Positions 1 through 5,592 of a stretch of 9,887 bases of DNA are shown here, piece after piece. Numbering within the stretch: position 1 is the first letter of the stretch; each line of letters opens with the position of its first letter. Source of the stretch: Clostridia bacterium (GTDB taxonomy: Bacteria; Bacillota_A; Clostridia; Christensenellales; Aristaeellaceae); contig BNUH01000102.1 of NCBI GenBank assembly GCA_025997215.1, forward strand, positions 1 to 9,887, given 5' to 3'. A program made the position numbers and the translations under genes. Below the pieces are notes generated by a model, which was not told the DNA's origin, ran no database searches, and worked only from the letters and a program-made list of their open reading frames with translations.

Positions 1-59
1 CCGCGCTCCTCCATCAACTGGCGCAGCAGGCTCTTTTCTCCCTTTGCTTTCTTTGCCAT
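1..59 (-). CDS. Start of a probable IS256-family transposase (partial, runs off the window)
   Basis: Only the first 19 codons plus two bases are present, giving MAKKAKGEKSLLRQLMEERG. A GGGGAGG ribosome site lies at about 66-72, just upstream of the ATG at 57-59, so this is a real gene start. The lysine-rich beginning followed by a LLRQLMEE-type helix resembles IS256-family (Mutator-type) transposases. These are DDE enzymes that move an insertion sequence by a copy-out mechanism. The call is strengthened by the sequence just upstream (about 100-131), which looks like an IS256-type terminal end and interrupts a fic gene. No catalytic residue is visible because the gene leaves the window. It is in frame with the broken fic reading frame after its TAA stop, but the separate ribosome site argues for independent translation. 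The family is inferred from a short N-terminus and context. Confidence 0.5.
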   Translation of the reverse strand, partial: MAKKAKGEKSLLRQLMEER

Positions 60-131
60 TTTCTTCCCTCCCCTAACTCTAGTTTGGTTCTGTTATTGGA
101 GGTTTACACATTCTGTGCGGCAGTCTCCCCC
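1..131 (-). mobile_element. Probable left end of an IS256-like insertion sequence inserted in fic
   Basis: Read on the minus strand, Fic homology stops around position 131. The next stretch contains GACTGCCGCACAGAATGTG followed by TAAAC, which matches the style of IS256-family terminal repeats, where GTGTAAA lies about 20 bases inside the end. About 60 bases further in comes a ribosome site and a transposase-like start codon, which is normal spacing for these elements. The exact tip (somewhere in 120-132), the other terminal repeat and the 8-9 bp target duplication cannot be checked because the element leaves the window. The call rests on pattern and arrangement. Confidence 0.5.
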
Positions 132-263
132 AGGAGCGGACATGCCGTTAAAAATGGTCTCTGTGTCAGGGTAAGTAACACCGAGGCCTTCCAGTCTGGC
201 GCTTTTGTATATGTAGTCAACAATATTCCGTTTCGCAACGAATACGTTCTGCTCGCGCGTCAT
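93..263 (-). pseudogene. Truncated class II Fic-family protein (N-terminal inhibitory part only)
   Basis: Fic proteins transfer AMP or similar groups to target proteins. Class II members carry their own inhibitory helix near the N-terminus. The first ~42 residues (MTREQNVFVAKRNIVDYIYK and on) match the usual start of such proteins in Bacillota. They include the inhibitory motif (S/T)xxxE(G/N) as SARLEG at residues 21-26, followed by a VTYPDTETIFNG segment. After residue 42 the sequence stops resembling Fic and ends at a TAA after 56 codons. The catalytic HPFxxGNGR motif and about 150-200 following residues are missing. The likely cause is insertion of an IS256-like end at about 131. The ATG at 261-263 is chosen over an upstream GTG at 279-281: it lies one base after the TAA stop of the XRE gene, with GAAGGCGAAG just upstream. 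Enzymatic activity is impossible. An inhibitory peptide might still be made. Confidence 0.7.
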
Positions 264-264
264 G

Positions 265-543
265 TTAAACTTCGCCTTCACCGACTACACCCTCTCTCTT
301 TGTATCGTCTTTGACGTACTCTAACAGATCGCCAGGCTGACAGTCTAGCATCTCACACAGTGTGGATATAGTTTCGGTGTTAAGCGAGGTCCCACGAGTA
401 CGACCATTCGGAGACGAGCTTTTACCGCTCATAATCGCCGCATACGATGCTTGACCGAGGGTTTTTTTCTTCTTAATTGTATAAGTGTTAACACCTGCCT
501 GATTTAGCAGACCGATTGCCTTTTCATAACTTATATATCCCAT
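265..543 (-). CDS. XRE/Cro-type helix-turn-helix regulator (HTH_26-like)
   Basis: A 92-residue DNA-binding protein of the small Cro/C1 type. The pattern SYEKAIGLLNQAGVNTYTI, then TLGQASYAAIMSGK, then LNTETISTLCEMLDCQPGDL followed by LEYV, is the classic five-helix XRE layout of HTH_26 proteins, which are usually 65-75 residues. Two things are unusual. There are about 12 extra, Ser/Gly/Arg-rich residues (about 42-53) between the recognition helix and the next helix. There is also a charged, glycine-rich tail (about 79-92). The ATG is preceded by AAAGGA at 551-556 with 7 bases between, and by a good promoter at 595-623. The broken fic gene follows immediately, so this was probably a two-gene unit in which the regulator controlled fic and itself. 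Palindromes just upstream of the promoter are candidate operators. Confidence 0.78.
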   Translation of the reverse strand: MGYISYEKAIGLLNQAGVNTYTIKKKKTLGQASYAAIMSGKSSSPNGRTRGTSLNTETISTLCEMLDCQPGDLLEYVKDDTKREGVVGEGEV

Positions 544-594
544 ATCTTATCCTTTCTAGTTGCAACCATTGCAAGCATGTTTTAACCAATACAT

Positions 595-623
595 ATCATA
601 ACAGATTCTTATCACACAGTCAA
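595..623 (-). promoter_or_regulatory. Promoter of the XRE-fic unit
   Basis: On the minus strand a -35 box TTGACT (618-623) and a -10 box TATGAT (595-600) are separated by exactly 17 bases. This is close to the sigma-A consensus and points into the XRE gene, with a 5' leader of about 45 bases. No other promoter-like pair of this quality is visible for this gene. Confidence 0.75.
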
Positions 624-624
624 G

Positions 625-706
625 CGACAATCGATGTCGAAATAAGTCGCACGATGGTGCGATAAACTTTCTTAAATTGTATTGTCAGTCGCACTATTGC
701 GCGATA
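625..706. promoter_or_regulatory. Operator-like palindromes and repeats upstream of the XRE promoter
   Basis: Three elements are visible. CGACA-5-TGTCG lies at 625-639, directly behind the XRE -35 box. TCGCAC-4-GTGCGA at 647-662 is a perfect 6-bp inverted repeat. A related copy, TCGCAC-4-GCGCGA, lies at 689-704 with one arm mismatch. The latter two belong to a 20-bp imperfect direct repeat (AGTCGCACGATGGTGCGATA at 645-664 and its copy at 687-706, 17 of 20 bases equal), spaced 42 bp or about four helical turns apart. This is what binding sites of a dimeric XRE repressor would look like between facing promoters. Binding is inferred. The second copy overlaps the edge of a mobile-element relic, so part of the similarity may have another origin. 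Confidence 0.5.
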
Positions 707-710
707 TAAT
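682..710 (+). promoter_or_regulatory. Plus-strand promoter facing away from the XRE gene
   Basis: TTGTCA (682-687), a 17-base spacer and a perfect TATAAT (705-710) form a strong sigma-A-like promoter. The predicted transcript starts near 717 and would run into the strong terminator at 916-971, giving about 255 nt. The spacer contains the second operator-like palindrome, so a repressor bound there would block it. The -10 box lies in the terminal repeat of a mobile-element relic, so the promoter may have been created by an insertion. Confidence 0.55.
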
Positions 711-849
711 GATACCAGATCAAGGGGACACAAACACAGGCAAGCGAACGCAGGGTACGAGTGTTGACATTTTTGGTGATGGGATCGCGGTAACCTTCGA
801 CGATGGACAGATACAACCGTCCGTTAGACAGTCCCTTGTGAAGCCGCAT
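694..849 (-). pseudogene. N-terminal fragment of an IS1634-like transposase
   Basis: A 51-codon reading frame starts at the ATG at 847-849, with a perfect AGGAGG at 857-862 and 7 bases between. The first ~36 residues (MRLHKGLSNGRLYLSIVEGY, then RDPITKNVNTRTLRSL) have the characteristic start of IS1634/IS4-clan DDE transposases. The family continues with a LGYLDEL-type segment. Here it changes at about position 740 into an unrelated short tail and a TAG stop. The catalytic domain is wholly absent, so the gene cannot work. A minus-strand promoter, TTGCGG (902-907) and TATAGT (879-884) with spacer 17, sits in the right place. The remnant appears to be an internal-deletion derivative joining the 5' part of the element to a few dozen bases of its other end. 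The family is recalled from protein pattern. Confidence 0.65.
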
Positions 850-892
850 ACGCTCGCCTCCTAAGTAGATATGGGACTACTATACCACAGTC
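698..892 (-). mobile_element. Internally deleted (MITE-like) relic of the IS1634-like element
   Basis: The transposase fragment is flanked by a 9-bp direct repeat, TCGCACTAT, at 689-697 and 893-901, compatible with a target-site duplication. Just inside lie imperfect inverted ends: 701-721 on the plus strand and 868-888 on the minus strand match at 14 of 21 positions, both containing TATA(A/G)T and ending in CCAxATC or CCCATATC. This suggests a relic of about 195 bp that kept both ends and lost the middle. Against it, the left repeat is also part of an operator-like repeat (645-664/687-706), so the exact left border is uncertain. Confidence 0.45.
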
Positions 893-907
893 TCGCACTA
901 TCCGCAA
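879..907 (-). promoter_or_regulatory. Promoter of the transposase relic
   Basis: Minus-strand -10 TATAGT (879-884) and -35 TTGCGG (902-907) are 17 bases apart, with the predicted start about 25 bases before the AGGAGG ribosome site. The -35 box is weak except for its TTG. The -10 box lies within the inverted end of the element. Confidence 0.4.
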
Positions 908-915
908 CTAAAGTA

Positions 916-971
916 TTCAACAATTTGACAAGAAAATTCGTCTGATTTTCCTTGTCGTTGTTGAATTTTTT
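916..971 (+). terminator. Rho-independent terminator without an obvious gene in front
   Basis: TTCAACAA (916-923) pairs with TTGTTGAA (958-965), and GACAAGAAAAT (927-937) pairs with ATTTT-C-CTTGTC (945-956, one bulged C). The loop is 938-944. The hairpin is followed directly by six T residues (966-971) on the plus strand. This is a strong intrinsic terminator for plus-strand transcription and would stop anything made from the promoter at 682-710, insulating the opp promoter. No convincing protein gene ends in front of it. Confidence 0.75.
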
Positions 972-1148
972 GGGTGCTTTGGGTTGTGAATGCCTGCTGA
1001 ATTAGGGAAGGTACCGGGTAATATGAGAGTGTCATACCACGCCTCCATTACACGATGTAGCCCTTCATCAAGTAAACTTGTAAAAATGAATGAATAGCCG
1101 CATGAAATTGCATAATAACACGCAATTTGCGCCACCTACACAAAGCTC
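972..1148. other. Spacer between the terminator and the opp promoter
   Basis: No gene, RNA or repeat of note is visible. Short frames on the minus strand here lack ribosome sites. A 12-bp palindrome, CAAGTAAACTTG, lies at 1069-1080, but it is too short to interpret. With 865-971 and the promoter region, this makes up the gene-free stretch ahead of the opp operon. Confidence 0.6.
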
Positions 1149-1177
1149 TTGCAATTTTCGCCGAAACGTGATACAAT
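1149..1177 (+). promoter_or_regulatory. Promoter of the opp operon
   Basis: TTGCAA (1149-1154) and TACAAT (1172-1177) are separated by 17 bases. The predicted start near 1184 gives a short leader of about 35 bases before the first gene. There is no room for a riboswitch in that leader. No clear operator for a nutritional regulator could be recognised. Confidence 0.7.
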
Positions 1178-1218
1178 TCGGGATAATACCATCTGATTCA
1201 TAACGAGGAGGATCGACG

Positions 1219-3108
1219 ATGAAAAAAACCATATCCATGCTGCTGTGCATCCTGCTGGTGTGCGGAATGTGCCTGCCCGCGCTCGCGTCCCAGGTTTCCG
1301 GGATCGCGGACGACAAGCCTTATAAGGAGGTGTACTCCGCCGAGCTGCCGGATTGGAACACATTGTATCAAAGCTCCGGCTCGGAGTATGCCGACCTGTT
1401 CGACGGGCTGATCGAGAACGACCAGTTCGGCCGCCCGCAGCCCTGCGCCGCGGAAAGCTGGGATGTCTCGGACGACGGCACCGTCTACACGTTCCACATC
1501 CGCCCCGGTCAGCATTGGTATACGTCCACGGGCGAGAAATACGCGGAAGTAACCGCGCATGACTTCGTGTTCTCCGCTAAGACGATCCTTACCGCTTCAT
1601 ACGGTTCCAAGACTAGCGACATTCTGACAGGGTTCTTTGTGAACGCGGACGAATACTTCAGCGGCACCGCCGAGTGGGACGACGTTGGCGTAAAGGCGCT
1701 GGATGATTATACGCTGCAGTATACCCTCATCGGGCCTATCAGCTACTTCCTCTCCAACCTGACCTATGTGTGCTTCATGCCCGTAAACGAGCAGTTCTTC
1801 AACGAAGTCGGCGCGGAGAATTGGGCGACCGCTAACGATCGCGTGCTCTACAATGGCGGCTACATCATGACCGAATGGAAGCCCCAGGTCGGCCGCACAC
1901 TGATCAAGAACGAAAACAACTGGGACGCGGAGCATATCTACATCGATCGGCTGGAATTCATCTACAACGCTGAATCCTCCACACTTTCGCCGGTCATGGT
2001 GCAAACGGGCGAGGTATCCTTTGCCGAGATTCCGGGCGGCATGTTGGATACGTGGATGTCCGATCCCGCGCTGTCGTCCAAGCTGCATCCGCTCAAGCCG
2101 GGCAACAGCTCTTACTCCTACTTCTATCTGTTCAATTTCTGGCCGACGTTCGACGAGTCCATCGGCGGCAGCCATGAGACGTGGATGAAAGTGGTCAACA
2201 ACGAGAACTTCCGCAAGAGCTTCTTCCATGCGCTGGATCGTGTAGGCGCGATGGAAACCCAGGATCCCTATTCCCCAGAATCGTATCTGAACAATACGGT
2301 TACATTGCCCAACTTCGTCTCGGCCGGCGGCGTCGCTTACGAGCAGATGGGCGATCTGGCGCAATTCTCAAACAATGATTCGTATAATCCGGATCTTGCG
2401 TTGGAATACAAGGCCAAGGCGATCGAGGAGCTGACCGCACAGGGCGTTGAATTCCCCGTAAAGGTATACTGCCCTTACAACGCGGGTTTAACGGAATGGA
2501 CGAACCGCGCGCAGGTTGTCGAGCAACAGATGGAAAACCTGCTGGGCGGCGACTACATCGACATCGTTATCGACGGATATCCCAACACGGACTTCCTGAA
2601 CGTTACGCGCCGCGCGGGCAACTATGGCTGGATGGAATGCTACTGGGGCGCGGACTTCCTGGATCCTGCAACGTACGCCGATCCGTTCCGTCTGGGCCAG
2701 AAGTACAACTATATGTGGTATGCGGATGGCTACGCCACCCAGACCACGGCGGAGGATCCCGATGGCCGCAACACGTTTGACGGCGGTTACTTCAAGGATT
2801 ACATCTACGAGAACATGTATAACGAAGCGGCTGCCGAACAGGTCGATCTGGCGAAGCGTTATCTCGGGCTGGCCAATGTCGAAGCATGGCTGATCGGCAC
2901 CGGCATCGTCACCCCTTACGCGGTGGGCGGCATCGGCTACGAATCCTCCTATCTCTCGCCGTTTGAGAAGATATACGATCCGTTCGGGCTGTCCGATGAT
3001 AAGCATAAGTTCCTGCATCTGTACAACGAGCCCATGGGCATGGACGAGTACGAGGACGCGCTGGCAGCCTGGGAAACGGAATACACGCGCGTGGTCGCTG
3101 GCGAGTAA
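1219..3108 (+). CDS. oppA: Oligopeptide/dipeptide ABC transporter substrate-binding protein (SBP_bac_5)
   Basis: A 629-residue extracellular receptor that captures peptides (or a related ligand) and hands them to the permease pair encoded downstream. It begins with a signal peptide: MKK, a hydrophobic stretch (residues 5-20) and ALA before S24, a good type I cleavage site. No proper lipobox (L-A/S-G/A-C) precedes any of the three cysteines at 10, 15 and 18. The mature part shows the family 5 pattern: LFDGLIENDQFGRPQPCAAE (60-79), SWDVSDDGTVYTFHIRPGQH (80-99) and VTAHDFVFSAK (111-121), then the long hinge-linked lobes to the end. Length is somewhat above the usual 520-600. GAGGAGG at 1205-1211 with 7 bases to the ATG fixes the start. 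It is the first gene of a four-gene operon. The ligand cannot be told from sequence. Confidence 0.88.
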   Translation: MKKTISMLLCILLVCGMCLPALASQVSGIADDKPYKEVYSAELPDWNTLYQSSGSEYADLFDGLIENDQFGRPQPCAAESWDVSDDGTVYTFHIRPGQHWYTSTGEKYAEVTAHDFVFSAKTILTASYGSKTSDILTGFFVNADEYFSGTAEWDDVGVKALDDYTLQYTLIGPISYFLSNLTYVCFMPVNEQFFNEVGAENWATANDRVLYNGGYIMTEWKPQVGRTLIKNENNWDAEHIYIDRLEFIYNAESSTLSPVMVQTGEVSFAEIPGGMLDTWMSDPALSSKLHPLKPGNSSYSYFYLFNFWPTFDESIGGSHETWMKVVNNENFRKSFFHALDRVGAMETQDPYSPESYLNNTVTLPNFVSAGGVAYEQMGDLAQFSNNDSYNPDLALEYKAKAIEELTAQGVEFPVKVYCPYNAGLTEWTNRAQVVEQQMENLLGGDYIDIVIDGYPNTDFLNVTRRAGNYGWMECYWGADFLDPATYADPFRLGQKYNYMWYADGYATQTTAEDPDGRNTFDGGYFKDYIYENMYNEAAAEQVDLAKRYLGLANVEAWLIGTGIVTPYAVGGIGYESSYLSPFEKIYDPFGLSDDKHKFLHLYNEPMGMDEYEDALAAWETEYTRVVAGE

Positions 3109-3145
3109 GTAACGAACCAATAACATGGCGACGCCATAACAATTT

Positions 3146-3177
3146 GCGAAAGCGCTTGAACTGCAAAGCGCTTTCGC
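3146..3177 (+). terminator. Perfect hairpin between oppA and oppB (partial terminator or mRNA-stabilising stem)
   Basis: GCGAAAGCGCTT (3146-3157) and AAGCGCTTTCGC (3166-3177) form a perfect 12-bp stem with an 8-base loop. No T run follows, so it is not a full intrinsic terminator. Stems placed directly after a binding-protein gene commonly protect the upstream mRNA or reduce read-through, making much more receptor than permease. That role is inferred here. Confidence 0.65.
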
Positions 3178-3221
3178 GTACTATTGTCCCTGTATCCTGA
3201 TGGGTTTGGAGAGGATCGCCT

Positions 3222-4166
3222 TTGCTGCGTTACTTTTGCAAGCGGCTGTTGTTCTCGCTGCTGTCGCTGTTTCTGGTGTTGACGATCGTGTTCCTTCTGA
3301 TGCGGCTGATGCCAGTGGAAGGCTACTTCTCTGACCGAGCGGACAGCATGAACGAAGCGACAAAGCAAGCGGTGCTGCGCAATCTGGGTCTGCTCGATCC
3401 CGTGCCTGTCCAATTGGGGCGATTCTACCGCAACTTGATCCAAGGCAACCTGGGCAACTCCATCGTATTCCGACCGCGCGTGCCCAACGCACAGATATTA
3501 TCCGAGAAGATTCCGTATTCCGCCGCGTTTGGGCTGGCTTCCGTAGTGATATCCATTCTATTCGGCGGGGTTTTGGGTATCCTCATGGCGCGCAGCAAAG
3601 GCCGGATATGGGATCGGTTTGGGACTTTTTACATCCTCATCGTCAACGCTGTACCGTCTATTGTTATATATCTATTCTTGCAGGTGGCGGCTTCCCGTGC
3701 ATTCCACCTGCCTATACTGTTCACGCCGGATCGTCCCGTCAGTTGGATACTGCCGCTTCTATGTGAATCACTGGGGGGCATAGCGTCCAACGCGCTGTGG
3801 ATCCGCCGATACATGGTCGATGAGTTGAATAAGGATTACATCAAACTAGCCCGCGCGAAAGGCCTCACAAATTCGCAGATTATGACGAAGCATGTGCTGC
3901 GCAACGCGATCATCCCTATGGCGCAGTATTTGCCCGCGTCTATACTGTACACTGTCACAGGGTCGATATATGTGGAATCGTTATTCTCGATCCCCGGTCT
4001 GGGCGGCCTGCTAGTCAACGCCATACAGCGGCAGGATAATACGCTTGTGCAAGCGCTGGTGCTGCTCTATTCCGCCATCGGTATAGTAGGTCTACTGCTG
4101 GGCGATATCGCCATGGCTGCGTGCGATCCCCGCATCAACTTGAGCAAGGAAGGGAGCAGCCGCTGA
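3222..4166 (+). CDS. oppB: Peptide ABC transporter permease, OppB/DppB-like
   Basis: A 314-residue membrane subunit forming half of the translocation channel. The usual OppB order is visible: an N-terminal membrane helix (about 9-29), an extracellular segment with the QGNLGNSIVF element (74-83), and a membrane block from about 100. The cytoplasmic EAA coupling loop, DYIKLARAKGLTNSQIMTKH onward (205-232), docks on the ATPase. Conserved LFSIPGLGGLLVNAI (254-268) follows, and the end is CDPRINLSKEG. The start is TTG at 3222. It is chosen because GGAGAGG (3208-3214) sits 7 bases upstream and the protein then begins MLRYFCKRL, as the family does. It overlaps the next gene by one base (TGATG), so the two are translationally coupled. 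Length is normal for the family. Confidence 0.88.
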   Translation: MLRYFCKRLLFSLLSLFLVLTIVFLLMRLMPVEGYFSDRADSMNEATKQAVLRNLGLLDPVPVQLGRFYRNLIQGNLGNSIVFRPRVPNAQILSEKIPYSAAFGLASVVISILFGGVLGILMARSKGRIWDRFGTFYILIVNAVPSIVIYLFLQVAASRAFHLPILFTPDRPVSWILPLLCESLGGIASNALWIRRYMVDELNKDYIKLARAKGLTNSQIMTKHVLRNAIIPMAQYLPASILYTVTGSIYVESLFSIPGLGGLLVNAIQRQDNTLVQALVLLYSAIGIVGLLLGDIAMAACDPRINLSKEGSSR

Positions 4167-5581
4167 TGAGCAGGATATTCAATCAAAAGGCGCAACAGCT
4201 GGCCGATGGGTTCGCGGCTGTCAATAACCTGGGTGTATCGCCGGAATCGGTAGACGATTCGCTGTTCGTAGAGGTGGGCACGGACGCTGCGGCCGCAGAG
4301 CGAATCGGTTATTCCAGCTATTCATATTGGCGATCCACGTTGCGGGTATTTCTGGGAAACAAAGGTGCCATATTCTTCTTATGCGTGCTGGCGCTGATGC
4401 TGGGGTTCACGTTCGTACAGCCGTTCCTGCCCGATCAAAAGATGCCCACAACTATCAATCTGTATGACGACAGCGGCAAACAAATCCGCAATAAACGCCC
4501 CTACTTCACCAACGTAATCGGCGACGCGCCTGAAGGCACTGAGTTGATACTCGTATCAGTTGGCAAAACATGGGCAGGGATTGAGAATAAGCTGGCGACA
4601 CTCGCGCGCAACGCCCGCGTTGAGAAGATTCGCGAAGAGGGCGCGTTCACATACGTACGCATGATTGACGGCACGGAGGGCTGGGCGCAGACCAACTTCC
4701 TGCGTTACGACGTCGAGGAGGAGAAGGACGGCATACCCGCCTCATGGCCGCGCCTGTTCATGAATACGACGCTCAACCGTTATCCGGCGCAGGATGTATG
4801 GGTGCTGGTCAGCAGTTTGTCAATCCCCGAACACAACCTTTCCGACAAAACGTTCCCCGCTGTCACGACTCAAACCGTACAGTTTCATTCCGAACAGACG
4901 CAGATGAGTTTCTGGTTCGGCACAAACTCGATCGGGCAGGATCTGTGGTCACGGATATGGTCGGGCACTCGCACGTCCCTATTCATCGGGGTATCGGTGG
5001 GTGTGATCAGCGCGTTGATCGGGATACTCGTCGGGGCGGCGTGGGGCTATATCCGCAAACTGGATAGGTTGTTTACCGAAATATACAATGTATGGGAGAA
5101 CATCCCTTATACCGTATTGCGAATGCTGATCACATATATCATGCGTCCATCATTGACCACGATCATATTTGTTATGAGCCTGACAGGTTGGCTGGGCATG
5201 GCGCGGTTTGTCCGCAATCAAATCGTCATCATTCGCGATCGGGAGTACAACCTCGCGTCACGCTGTCTAGGTACGCGCACTTCCCGTATGATCACCCGCA
5301 ATCTGCTGCCGTACCTGGTTTCGGTAATCATGCTGCGCACCGCGCTGGCCATACCGGAAGCCATCGGCACGGAGGTATTCCTCACCTACATCGGTCTGGG
5401 ACTGCCAGTGAGTATGCCCGCGCTCGGCAACCTGATCAACGAAGGGCGGCTGGTTATGACGGACGCGGCCATGTCATACCAGATCATCTTCCCGGCTGTG
5501 ATCGTATCGATCATCACGATGTCGTTCTACGCGCTGGGCAACGCTTTCTCGGACGCGGCCGATCCGCGCAACCACGTATAG
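4166..5581 (+). CDS. oppC: Peptide ABC transporter permease, OppC/DppC-like, with a large extracellular insertion
   Basis: A 471-residue second channel subunit; family members usually have about 300. The core is intact: TM1 at about 68-88, FGTNSIGQDLWSR (251-263, the family's FGTDxxGRDxxSR), helices from about 271, the EAA loop EYNLASRCLGTRTSRMITRN (360-379) and LTYIGLGLPVSMPALGNLIN (406-425). The extra length is an N-terminal cytoplasmic extension of about 60 residues and about 160 residues (89-250) between TM1 and the FGT motif, outside the cell. Residues about 122-181 there, ending with a GTEGWAQTNFLRY strand, resemble a bacterial SH3-like domain. The ATG at 4166 overlaps the oppB stop. 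It is preferred over an upstream in-frame GTG/ATG-type start (4121) because AGGAAGGGAG lies at 4147-4156. GAA/GTA-rich codon use is like its neighbours. Confidence 0.85.
   Translation: MSRIFNQKAQQLADGFAAVNNLGVSPESVDDSLFVEVGTDAAAAERIGYSSYSYWRSTLRVFLGNKGAIFFLCVLALMLGFTFVQPFLPDQKMPTTINLYDDSGKQIRNKRPYFTNVIGDAPEGTELILVSVGKTWAGIENKLATLARNARVEKIREEGAFTYVRMIDGTEGWAQTNFLRYDVEEEKDGIPASWPRLFMNTTLNRYPAQDVWVLVSSLSIPEHNLSDKTFPAVTTQTVQFHSEQTQMSFWFGTNSIGQDLWSRIWSGTRTSLFIGVSVGVISALIGILVGAAWGYIRKLDRLFTEIYNVWENIPYTVLRMLITYIMRPSLTTIIFVMSLTGWLGMARFVRNQIVIIRDREYNLASRCLGTRTSRMITRNLLPYLVSVIMLRTALAIPEAIGTEVFLTYIGLGLPVSMPALGNLINEGRLVMTDAAMSYQIIFPAVIVSIITMSFYALGNAFSDAADPRNHV
4529..4708 (+). other. SH3-like (SH3b) domain encoded inside oppC
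   Basis: Residues 122-181 of the OppC-like protein read as a run of short beta strands: ELILVSV, then an ARNARVEKIREEGAFTYVRM segment, then DGTEGWAQTNFLRY. This is the ending pattern typical of bacterial SH3 domains (xGxxGWVxxxyL). Flanking membrane helices put it outside the cell, facing the wall. Bacterial SH3 domains often bind peptidoglycan peptides. A binding role here is an inference, and the N-terminal strands are not well enough conserved to be certain. Confidence 0.45.
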
Positions 5582-5592
5582 GAGGCGGGACA

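Noticed and set aside
709..864. Plus-strand 51-60 residue frame reading SVDIFGDGIAVTFDDGQIQP
   Set aside because: It has no ribosome site, its ATG overlaps the -10 box of its only promoter, and it lies opposite the transposase-like frame, which has AGGAGG and family resemblance.
1597..2364. Long minus-strand frames (255 residues here and 212 residues at 2488-3126) opposite oppA
   Set aside because: They are antisense to a well-supported gene, have no recognisable protein pattern and no ribosome sites. They follow from the GC-rich codon use of oppA.
3146..3177. CcpA-type cre site in the oppA-oppB hairpin
   Set aside because: The AAAGCGCTTT core resembles LacI-family operators, but the flanking TG and CA positions do not fit the cre consensus. 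The position between genes fits an RNA hairpin better.
5092..5592. Extended N-terminus of the OppD frame inside oppC
   Set aside because: The 167 extra codons overlap oppC, look nothing like an ATPase and bypass a perfect AGGAGG with ATG at 5593.
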